The notes under the pieces: generated by a model
Database searches by the model: none
Told to the model about the DNA's origin: nothing
The model's input: the letters and a program-made list of their open reading frames with translations, nothing else
Assembly: GCA_963662175.1 (NCBI GenBank)
Contig: OY759222.1
Span: 5,314,713 to 5,378,712, forward strand
From: Aradus depressus
Taxonomy: Eukaryota > Arthropoda > Insecta > Hemiptera > Aradidae
DNA: 64,000 nt
Direction of reading: 5' to 3'
Position numbers and translations under genes: made by a program
Part shown: one piece after another, positions 31,741 through 40,908 of the stretch
How positions within the stretch are numbered: the stretch's first letter is position 1
How the letters are laid out: the number at the start of each line of letters is the position of its first letter

Positions 31741-32748
31741 TCAGTATAAGCTGAAGAGGAGGGGACTGAGGATAGCTCCCTGTGGCACTCCCGCCAGAAT
31801 ACTACGCTTGGAGCTGAGGATGTTGTTGACCCGCACTTGAAACGTCCTGTTCTCCAAAAAGGAATCAACAATCTTTTCCAAGTACTGTGGAGCCCATGTC
31901 TTCCTCAGCTTATAGCGGAGACCTTCATGCCACACCGAGTCGAACGCGGAAGCTACATCTAAAAAGACAGAGGTTGTATATGTCTTCTGTTCGAAACCAT
32001 TCACAATCTTTTCCGAGACCCTCTGTAGCTGGTGCACAGATGAATGATTATGTTTGAAACCAAACTGGTGAGCTGGAACAATTCCTGCGCTTTCCAGGTG
32101 AGAACCCAGTCTTCTCAATATTAGTCGTTCGAAGATCCTCGACAACGAGTTCAGAAGGCTTATAGGCCGATAGCTGTCCGGCTGTTGCTTGGGCTTACCA
32201 TGTTTATGGAAGACGATTACAACCGCGTTTTTCCAATTTCGAGGAAAATAGCTGCATCGCAGGCATGCGTTGAACAGACCGGTTAGAAAGGCTATACTCT
32301 TGGGTGGCAGCTTCTTCAGCACCATGTTCGGAATGAGATCCTCACCGGGGGCCTTGTTGTTTGCTAAGTTTGTTATTAATGTTGTGATTTCTGAGGGAGT
32401 GGTGAACTTGATGAAATTTTCAACAGTTTGTGTCGGTATGGATAGATATGTGTGTACTGTGGTGTTCATGTCTGTGTTAGCAGTGTCGTGTGTGCGGTAC
32501 TTTTGTTCGAGGTGTGTTGCCAGGATTTCGCATTTGTTATCGTCGCTCGTCACTGTGTGATGTCCGTCTGTCAGTGGGGGCAAGGATGTGTTTTGTCTCA
32601 AAATTCGTCGGCTTTCTTTCCAGAGACTACTATCGCCGGGGGTCATGTAGGTCAAGTAAGCCCTGTACTTACAAATTCTGTGTTTGTCGAGCTCCCATCT
32701 CACCCGTCGGGTCAAGCGATTGAGGTCTCTTTTATCTAGGTACATCAC
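31741..32748 (-). pseudogene. LINE reverse transcriptase, N-terminal and palm part
   Basis: 335 codons. YRPISLLNSLSRIFERLIL, HQFGFKHNHSSVHQL, VFLDVASAFDSVWHEGL (motif A) and LAGVPQGAILSPLLFSLY (motif B). A TGA right after FSLY separates motif B from motif C. Confidence 0.9.
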
Positions 32749-32971
32749 TTCTTGTTCTTTGCCAGCGTTTGCGAGCCGTGTTTTTTTCGTGACTTAGTGC
32801 TAGGATTTGAGTGGGAATGGAGTCATGTATATGTGGTCGTCTGTCTTTGAAGTGGTGATATGTAGCATTGTGAACAGATGTGTAAACAGTTTGTGTGAAT
32901 GTCTGTATTGTTCAGTCTATGTCGTCTGTGTGATTGTAGTAGATTGGAATTTCAAGAGTTTGATCCATTTC

Positions 32972-33721
32972 CTATTGAAAAGTTTTCCAATCAATTTTTC
33001 CTGTTATAAGTCGTGGAAGCGGTTCGGTGTAGTGTTTGTGTGCTGTGAATGTGTTAAGGACGGGGACGTGGTCTGAATCGAGTTCTGTTAGTGTCTCGTG
33101 ATATATTGGGAATGTGAAATGTTGTATAAGTGTGATGTCTAGGATGTCTGGATGATATCTGTGTTGTGACGGGTAGAAGGTTGGTTCGTCTGGGGCTGAG
33201 ACCTGAACACTGAGGTTGTTTGTGGCCGACAAAAGTCTGACCCCATTGTTATTGGTTCTTCTGCAGCCCCAGATTGTGTGCTTGCTATTGAGGTCCCCGA
33301 AAAGTGCAGTCGCGTCTCCTGTAAAAATGTGTTCTAGGTCTGTCTGTTTTATTCTTAAGTTTGGTCGTTGGTATCCCGAGATGATGTTGAGTCGTCTGTT
33401 GTTGGTGAGTGTCAGTTGAATCCCGACAGCCTCCAGGTGCTCCAGTTCAGAAAAAAGTAGATGGGAATGCTTTATTTTTTTCTTCACACAAACAGCTACT
33501 CCTCCAGAGGCTATTCGGGTTTGTCTGTCTCGTCTGTATGTCACGTATCCTGTCAGTCTGAATGTGTCTGTCGCTTTGAAGTGTGTTCCTGTTAGCCAAA
33601 CTATGTCTATGTTGTATCGTGTTAGGAGGTTACTAAAAGACTGTTGCTTTGCTTTCAACCCATTTGCGTTCCAATTTAGGATTGTTAAATTTTGATCAAC
33701 TGTGGAATTAGGGCTGACCAT
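32972..33721 (-). pseudogene. LINE endonuclease domain
   Basis: 249 codons. LNWNANGLKAKQQ, DIVWLTGTHFK, GGVAVCVKK, FGDLNSKHTIWG and SDHVPVL mark the AP-endonuclease fold. The catalytic Glu of the usual ETH motif is Gly here (GTH), so nicking activity is probably lost. Confidence 0.88.
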
Positions 33722-34629
33722 AATTGGAAGGAAGTATGTTATTGAGTATTGTGGAAATGAAGTATTTGATTTTGGGAATGAAGGTTTAATTAAATTTAGT
33801 AGTTTTAATTTAGTAAAGGAAAGGTTTTACGTGAAGCGTTCCATCACTTGTCAACTGCAAGGATGATGATTAGAGGGAAGTGGGGGGAGGGATAAGAAAG
33901 CAATGAATATTATTATTATTATTATTATTATAATTATTGAGTAGTGCGCAATTTCTCGTGAAGGCGGTTAGGGCGGTTCGATTTCCGACCACGGCAAAAA
34001 TCTAATTAAAAAAAAATTCTTCATAAAATTAAGTTGAAAAAAATAGTACCTACTGTTAACAACCGTTCAAAAAATTACTCCTATATATTGTATATTGTAA
34101 AAATAAAAAATATGTATATTTTACAACATTATTTTAATAAAAATTCATAATATCATATACATAGATATAAACGGAAATAACTGAAAAAAAGTATTTTTTA
34201 TTTTTTTTAACATTGTTGCAACACACCAAAAAATTTGAAAAAATTAGAGAATATATTGATTTAAAAAACACATATTCTGTGAAAATTTTCAAAATTCGAT
34301 GAAAAATCGAATTTAAATCGGAAGATAATAAAAAAATACTATAGAGGTGTATTTGAAGCATAAGAACTTTACAAAAAATTGACAGTTGCATACTCGCAAC
34401 AACCGGAAAGAAAAAAAAAAAAATTAAAATTGCCTTTTTATTTTTTTCCTCATCGAATAATGGAAGTTGGGAGCTAAAATTTTCAGGAAATTTTTTTTTT
34501 TACATGTGCAAACTGTCGGTCAATCGCCCATTCGAAAATCGTTGGGGGCAGTTTTCGCACTCTTATCCGGCTAGACCCTTTCCTACCATCCTTAAACGTT
34601 CTGCTCAAACAAGGGTACGTGACATCACC
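33722..34629. other. Unassigned; (ATT)n run at 33908-33940
   Basis: AT-rich. The ATT run resembles LINE-type tails but no borders were found. Confidence 0.35.
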
Positions 34630-34720
34630 CAACACTTTTGTTGATAAATTCATTACATCGGCAGTTATTAGGATTTTTGAATTGAGCCGCCGCCTCTGAA
34701 CCCCTTCTATCGTTCAATAA
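34630..34720 (+). repeat. Repeat R, fragment
   Basis: TTGATAAATTCATTACATCG, GCAGTTATTAGGATTTTTGA. Confidence 0.5.
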
Positions 34721-34907
34721 TAACTTTTATAAATAACAATAACAATTTACAATAACTTTAATTTCAATAAGTTTAATTGGCTGTAGTTAGCTGCTGAAGC
34801 AATTAAGGGGATAAGCTCAATATTACTAATTCTTACTGTAGGGGAGGGGGGTAAAGTTAGCTTTAAAAAAGCCTTACGTAATTTATGAATGGCCCCTAAG
34901 AGCCTTG

Positions 34908-34974
34908 GCCGTGTTTCGAACCCGCGATTTTGAGCTCAGTAAGCAAGCACGCGTAGCACTGAGCTACTCTCGCC
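34908..34974 (-). mobile_element. SINE-A, solo tRNA-like head
   Basis: Only GTTTCGAACCCGCGA...CACTGAGCTACT remains. It resembles a tRNA but lacks a paired acceptor stem. Confidence 0.75.
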
Positions 34975-35438
34975 TGGAAATAGATGATTCTCTTTGTTAG
35001 AGCGTTACTATGTTCATTATAAATACGGAATACGGACTAAAATACGACTGCGGTGTCTATTGCAAAAATGAGTCGGTTGGGACCATCACTAACAGGAATT
35101 GAATTGTAGGTCAGTGGTAACTTGTTGGTTTTGTAAGTCGAACTTGTTTACAATTTTTTATATAAATTATAGGTTGAGGTCATCTTGTGGTTTAGTCGAA
35201 GAAAACAAAGAAACATGCGGGTTCCACTTCATAGTTCACCGCTTCTCTAAAACCTAAATCAGTGAAAGACGTATATTGATGTGTAAACAGTAAACAGTAA
35301 AAAGAAATATTGTACTGTAGTAATCTCTGACAATAGCTGAGTATCTCCGTAGAGTGATCGTAACTGCCTCTAAAGACGTCTTTACTTCATTGTCGTGCTA
35401 GTCACCGATGTCTCACGAGACTACATATGTTTGGTAAA
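34975..35438. other. Unassigned
   Basis: No exon or element border recognised. Confidence 0.35.
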
Positions 35439-35805
35439 TCTATATTAATAAAGCTGAAACGGGGTTTGTGTGTTTGTTTGTGGGTTTGTTCCAGCATCAA
35501 GCCCAAACGGCTGGACAGATTTTCATGAAACTTCACATCTAGCATCCTTTTGAGCCTGATTGAATAATAGGCTATGTGGCGTCCCAAAATTTCGAACGGG
35601 AGGGGGGGTTGTAAGGGGGCTAAGCATAAAAATAGTGCTAACTCATTAACTAATGGTCGGATTGTAATGAAATTTCATATGTAGTATTCTTAGAGGTCAA
35701 ATAAATCATTGGGTGTGTGACGTCTCAGAATTGTGAACGGGAGGGGGGGTTGTGGGGGTAGGCCTTAGCATAAATATAGTGTTAGCTCATTAACGGTTGG
35801 TGGGA

Positions 35806-36272
35806 TTATCATGTGGGGTCCGCTGTTGCAAGGCATTTACTAACTGCAGTGCCCAGCGTTCCTAACTATGTACTAGCTGTGGTGCTCAGCGTTCCTAACT
35901 ACGTACTAGCTGTGGGGTCCGCTGTTGCAAGGCACTTACTAGCTGTGGTGCTCAGCGTTCCTAACTACGTACTAGCTGTGGGGTCCGCTGTTGCAAGGCA
36001 CCTGCTAGTTGTGATGCCCAGCGTTCCTAATTACGTACTAGCCGTGGGGTCCGCTGTTGCAAGGCACATCCTAGCTGTGATGCCCAGTGGTCCTAACTAC
36101 GTACCAGCTGAAGGGTCCGCCGATGCAAGGCTCTTACTAGATGTAGTGCCTAGCGTTCCTAACTACGAACTAGCTGTGGGGTCCGCCGTTGCAAGGCTCA
36201 TACTAGCTGTCATGCACAGCGTTCCTAACTACGTACTAGATGTGAACTCCGCCGTTGCAAAGCAGTCCGCCG
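35806..36272 (+). repeat. 33/66-bp minisatellite, Helitron copy 1
   Basis: Two related 33-bp monomers alternate: one with CCGCTGTTGCAAGGCAC, one with CAGCGTTCCTAACTACGT, each bounded by TACTAGCTGTG. Since 33 is a multiple of 3, one frame stays open ([11 protein letters not shown] and [11 protein letters not shown]), which I read as incidental. Confidence 0.9.
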
Positions 36273-36695
36273 TTGAATGACTATAAGCCATATTCCATAT
36301 GAATAATTGGAAATTATAACATCATGAACGTACTGTCGAAGAATTGAATAGGATTCGAACAAAAGATATGGTTGATAAAGATAAAGTTGCGTTTTATATA
36401 AAATCAATTGGGAGTGGATTCATAGACATCTCAGCCCGCAAACCGGGCGAAGAGTGAGGGCGACCCTCCTCCCTGCTCTAAATCCTGGCTACGCCCCTGT
36501 CAATTTCACATGTATCTTTTCATATTGAACCAATTATGTACATTTATACTTCCCCAGTTATCCTCAATATTTTCACTTTCTAAGGGAACTGAACATTTTT
36601 AGCCGAGATATTTTGATACATTTAATAAACAATGAAAAAAACTTTTTTTTTTTCTTTTTTTTTAAATTGTTTATTTTACAAAATATATATAATAC

Positions 36696-36727
36696 GGGAG
36701 TACTTTCGGTATTGCTAACATCTTCAG
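36696..36727 (-). ncRNA. Hammerhead-like core, second type
   Basis: Minus strand: CTGAAGA, TGTTAGCAATACC, GAAAGTACTC. Core positions fit, helix II pairing is poor. Lies near the Penelope GIY-YIG fragment. Confidence 0.35.
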
Positions 36728-36827
36728 AGGCGATGTACTTAAAAGAGAGGACTGTTGGGTAGGTTCCAGAACAAATAATACATTATACAAACATCTCAAC
36801 AGCACTAAAGAAAAAAGAAAAACAGAA

Positions 36828-36965
36828 GAAAAAGGTGAGGTTTACTTTCTAAAATGTAGTTTTTGTAATTTTGTTTATGTAAGTCAAACTGGGAGACAAT
36901 TTAAAAACGGGGTAAAAGAAGACGTTTCAGGAATAGGTTTAAACATTGACAATACACACACCTAA
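36828..36965 (+). pseudogene. Penelope-like element GIY-YIG endonuclease fragment
   Basis: Frame EVYFLKCSFCNFVYVSQTGR then QFKNGVKED ends at TAA. This matches the GIY-YIG start of Penelope endonucleases (YxLxCxxC...YVGxTGRxFxxRxxEH) with the GIY and YIG blocks degenerate. Too short to be a gene. Confidence 0.68.
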
Positions 36966-37434
36966 GTGAAATTAAATCGTAAAACAAGATATTTTTTTAC
37001 AAATTTTTAATTAAGATTTTCAGATTCTTCACAAAGAAACTAGGTTTTCCGGTATTTATAGTTTTCTTGTACGAGCAATAGTTTTCGAGATATTGGTCTT
37101 TGAAAGTTGCGTTTTACTTAAAATCAACTGGGAGTGGATTCATACAGACCTCAGCCCACAAACCGGGCGAAGAGTGGGGCGACCCCCCCCCCCCCCCCTG
37201 CTCAAAATCCTGGCATGCCCCTGTCAATTTCACACGTATTTTTCATATTACTTTTCATATAGCCGAGATATTTTGAAACACTTAATAGAAAATAAAGAAA
37301 AACGTAGGATTACAAAAAAAAAATTGTCTATTTCACAAGATGAAGATTTCACTGAAGAATTGAATAGGATTCGAATGAGAGATAGGAGAAAAGTCAAAGT
37401 TGCCCGGGCAACGCCGGGTATTAATGCTAGTCTA

Positions 37435-37770
37435 TCTATATTAATAAAGCTGAAACAGGGTTTGTTTGTGAGTTTGTTCCAGCATCACGCCCAAACGGCT
37501 GGACGGATTTTCATGAAACTTCGGATGTAGCATCCCTCTAAGCCAGATTGAAAAATAGGCTTTGTGGCGATCCCACATTTTGAACGGGCTAAGGGGGGGC
37601 TAAGCATAAAAATAGTGCTAGCTCATTAACGGTTGGTCGGATTATCATGAAATTTGACATGTAGAATTTCTAACAGCTTAATAAAAAATAGAGTGTAAGA
37701 CGTCTCTCATTTTAAACGAGAGGGGGGGTTCTAAGGAAGGGCCAAACATACAAGTAGTGCTAGCACATTA
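37435..37770 (+). mobile_element. Second Helitron-type 5' end, truncated
   Basis: TCTATATTAATAAAGCTGAA begins four bases after the CTAG end of the first element; the 3' hairpin is missing. Confidence 0.75.
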
Positions 37771-38190
37771 ACTCATTCCTTTTTCAACGTTATTAAGTTT
37801 TCGACAACGAATTCTTAAAACTTTTATTGTTTCATAGTTCATTTTATTCATTTACCTTTATTCTTTTTTAATTATAATCTATTCAAGTGTTGTAAAGTAA
37901 TTTAATATTTCCAAAATTATTCAGGATTGTTTAATTGTGATTATATACTAATTACACGACTATCGTAAGTATTGCCAAAAATTAATTGTAACAAGAATAT
38001 TATAAATTATTATATCCTCGATTTTTTTAATCACAATTAGGTTAATTGAAAGTGATCAGATTTTCTTGACGAGAAAAATAATTCGATAAATAGACAAATA
38101 TAAATAATAATGTAAATTAGATGGTTAACAGATGTACAAACACGTTACGAGGAATCACAATAGAACAGTTCACCTGTTATCTAAGGCTTC
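37771..38190. other. AT-rich, no gene seen
   Basis: Nothing recognised. Confidence 0.4.
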
Positions 38191-38193
38191 TTA

Positions 38194-38959
38194 GTGGGGT
38201 TTCACACCAAAGCCGGGCCGAGCCGAGCCGGGCGGAAAACGCTTGAGCGATAAATACGCAGGGTTTACATGGGAGTATTCAAACCAAGGCCGAGCTGAGC
38301 GGAATCTGCCTGCGTTCGCACCGAAGCCGATTCGCTCTCAGTAGGTTTTCTAGCCTTGTAGTGAGAGGTTCTTCTTTCCTATTCAGTCTCAGTTGAAACG
38401 TGGTGCAAAATAATGTCATCAACTTTGATATGATGATGTTATTGGATAGTTCATCACTTGATGATGAATGTGTGGGAGAAAGAAGGCGATACTGGACTCA
38501 AAATATAAATAAAGATCACGAGACTAATGGACAGTTCGTAACTCTATGCGAGAAACTACGAGAAGATGAAGAACGGAATGATCCCACAACGGAGGTCTTT
38601 CTTGAATCGAACTAATTAATATTTCTATGTCAACACTCATATTTACATTATTACATTATAATATTAAAAAATTTAAAAAACAAAAACCACTTGAAACAAT
38701 AAAAAAACAATATATTGCGCAATATGATGTAACTCACTGGGCTGAAACACCGAACTAGACTGAATGACGGAAGAAACCGCTTGGCAGAAAACGCTCGAAT
38801 TGGTGGTAGGTAGTACTGCTCAAAACCGCTCGGCCTCGCCCAGCATCGCCCGGCGTGGCTCGGCTTTGGTTTGAATACTTCCATGTAAACCCTGCGTATT
38901 TAGCGCTCAAGCGTTTTCCGCCCGGCTCGGCTCGGCCCGGCTTTGGTGTGAAACCCCAC
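38194..38959. mobile_element. PIF/Harbinger-type deletion derivative
   Basis: Ends GTGGGGTTTCACACCAAAGC and reverse, arms about 95 bp rich in GAGCCGGGC motifs. Flanks TTA (38191-38193) and TAA (38960-38962), a slightly decayed TWA duplication. Contains a transposase N-terminal fragment. Confidence 0.82.
38400..38615 (+). pseudogene. Harbinger transposase N-terminal fragment
   Basis: The frame contains RRRYWTQNINKDHETNGQF and LCEKLREDEER, the (R/W)W..(P/N)...R...G.F..L...LR.D.E.F block that opens HARB1-like transposases. It stops before the catalytic DDE domain. The start codon is uncertain (the 38400 start is GTG; an ATG at 38413 is in another frame). Confidence 0.6.
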
Positions 38960-39007
38960 TAATAGGCGGTGACTTGGACTGAATAACATTAAGTGTTATA
39001 TAATTAT

Positions 39008-39290
39008 AGAGGGCGCTGGTAGCTTAAGATTGCGGGTTCGAAACCCGCCTGAGACCATTAGGTTTTTTTTATCTGGGAGGTGAAAAAACTTTAAGCATGC
39101 CGTCCTTCGGATCGTTGTTAAGCAATGATCCCAAGCTTGTACGATGTCAGCTACTCGTTAAAGACCTCTACCCTAGGTAAATAAAAATTTCGGGTACGCA
39201 AAATTAAGGATTCCCGTAGTAGAGTCGGGTTCTGGTAGTAGGCGATATGACCTTGTAGTTAAAGGCTGGCATGAGTCATAATAACTAACA
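39008..39290 (+). mobile_element. SINE-A with a shortened tRNA-like head
   Basis: GGGCGCTGGTAGCTTAAGAT then GCGGGTTCGAAACCCGCC: the anticodon-arm portion is deleted. Ends GAGTCATAATAACTAACAAT. Confidence 0.9.
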
Positions 39291-39531
39291 ATAATAATTA
39301 TATAAATCAGGGACTGTCAAACATTTTTCGACTCTCCCCCCCCCCCCCCCCCCCCCCTCCCCCCTTCTGTCGCCAAGGAAATGTAACTTCGCATTTTTGA
39401 CCATCAATTTTTTGGAGATTACTTCTAAAAGCCTCTCAGTTTGGCAAAACTGATTGATAAACAAGAAAAACCTTCCTGAAATCAGTTTTCATTTGACATG
39501 GCGGGCCCAACGGTCATGGAGGCAAGTTTTA

Positions 39532-40354
39532 GGGGCCCTCACACTGGCAAAAATTTCGCTCAAAATTTTGATCACAAATATTGAGCTTATTTTTGTACAA
39601 AATATTGAATGGTCGTGGACCCCTCACACTACACAAAAATATTGAACAAAGTTTGAGTGTCGACTAAACATTCGTGATGGAAGCACGGCGCATCGAGTTG
39701 TACTCAGCCATAGCCGCATACGTTTCTTTGCCCAGGGCAAACCCGGAGGTTGAAAGTAGCGTAGTTGTATTGTGTGAAGTGTTGAGACTCTTTAAATAAT
39801 AAGAAGAAAAGAGTGTGGCTCAGGAATTATTTGAAGAAGCGACCGACCCATGGTCATGGTAACCTACTTGGCCAACTGAGCTTGGAACCTACACTTTATC
39901 AAAACTTCCTGAGAATGAATGAAGAGGTGTTTAAGCAACTGTTGAGTATGGTTTGCCCTCTCATTGAGAAACGTGATACACGAATGAGGACAGCGATTTC
40001 GCCAACTGAAAGGTTGAGTCTGACTCTGCGCTTCCTAGCATCTGGGAACAGCTTTGAGCACCTGAAATTTTCATCGTACATTGCTGTTATGGAGACATGC
40101 GAGGCGCTTTGCATATGCTTAAAGGAATGAAATATTGCGCAATATTTTGTCAGCACTCCTCACACTGCGCTCTCATGCTACAAAATATTGACAGGTTCGC
40201 AAACATTTTCTAAACTTTCAGAAAACTTTTCAACGCCCCACAAAATATTGAATACCCCTTTTTTTGCACAATATTTGTCCTCACACTAAATATTTTTGCA
40301 CAAAACCGTCATCTTCAAGTTTTTGTGCAAACTTTTTGCCAGTGTTAGGGCCCC
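39532..40354. mobile_element. PIF/Harbinger-type deletion derivative
   Basis: Ends GGGGCCCTCACACTGGCAAA and (reversed) GGGGCCCTAACACTGGCAAA, flanked by perfect TTA at 39529-39531 and 40355-40357. Internal subterminal repeats of CAAAATATTG. Contains a clear HARB1-like N-terminal part. Lies about 360 bp upstream of the ACE start exon. Confidence 0.9.
39813..40130 (+). pseudogene. HARB1-like transposase N-terminal part
   Basis: WLRNYLKKRPTHGHGNLLGQ, YQNFLRMNEEVFKQLLSMV, PTERLSLTLRFLASGNSFEH and LKFSSYIA follow the canonical HARB1 N-terminal helix-turn-helix region. The frame then leaves the family and stops at TGA; the DDE catalytic region is deleted. Confidence 0.88.
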
Positions 40355-40357
40355 TTA

Positions 40358-40712
40358 AAATTTCATTTTTCATTGAATCCCTGATTTTTCCTATGACTTT
40401 GCATTATATATTACCATTTTGATAGCCCACTTTGTAGAAATCATTAGAATTATTATTAAATATGATGTCATACTAAATTACCTAAATAAGTAATTCTTGA
40501 TGAAATTAATGTTGTGAACACACTTACAGTACCTACCATTTAGGGTTAAATAAAAATGATTTAAGGGTTATTTAGTCTATCACTTCCATTTTATTTCGGC
40601 CATATTTGAATTGACTCCCAATGAGGTTCAAACCCTAAAGAACCCTAATCCTAGTTTATTAGTATTACATTATTTATTCTAAGGTTAATGTTAAAACATT
40701 TTGTATTTTCAG
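40358..40712. other. Sequence upstream of the ACE start exon
   Basis: AT-rich, no TATA/Inr pair that stands out; ends in the acceptor TTTTGTATTTTCAG, so at least its right part is intron. Confidence 0.4.
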
Positions 40713-40908
40713 GCAGGAGCTTCTATAAAGAATGGTTTGGCGAGTGTTGTTGGTGGCGTCTTTGACATGTGCCAAAGATCTGTCGGAAAAAGGAGCTCGA
40801 GAATTTCTGTCCAAGTACAACGAGGAAGCGGCACGTCGAGCTAACCTCGCTTCCAACGCTGCCTGGGACTATGACTCCAACATTAACGATGAGAATCTCA
40901 AAAAGAAG
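40713..40908 (+). CDS. ACE: ACE exon with start codon
   Basis: Acceptor TATTTTCAG at 40712, 19 bases of leader, ATG at 40732, donor AAG|GTTACA (phase 0). A TAA at 40726-40728 is in frame just upstream, supporting this start. The acceptor implies at least one 5' untranslated exon upstream that I could not place. The signal peptide is short ([12 protein letters not shown]). Confidence 0.85.

Larger units (their letters stand above)
31135..33721 (-). mobile_element. Jockey-clade non-LTR retrotransposon, ORF2 nearly complete but dead
   Basis: Minus strand order: apurinic endonuclease (33721-32972), linker with stops and a frame change (32971-32749), RT (32748-31741), TGA, RT remainder with YADD (31740-31135). 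No gag ORF recognised upstream. The 3' border is near repeat R at 31110. Confidence 0.9.
35439..37430 (+). mobile_element. Helitron-type nonautonomous element, with internal minisatellite and insertions
   Basis: 5' end A|TCTATATTAATAAAGCTG and 3' end hairpin CCCGGGCAACGCCGGG followed by ATTAATGCTAG|T. TC start, 3' hairpin, CTAG end and insertion between A and T are Helitron features. Inside are the 33/66-bp minisatellite, a piece of a CAGGGGCGTAGCCAGG-type hAT repeated at 36390-36530 and 37107-37240, and a Penelope fragment. No Rep/helicase ORF. Confidence 0.78.
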
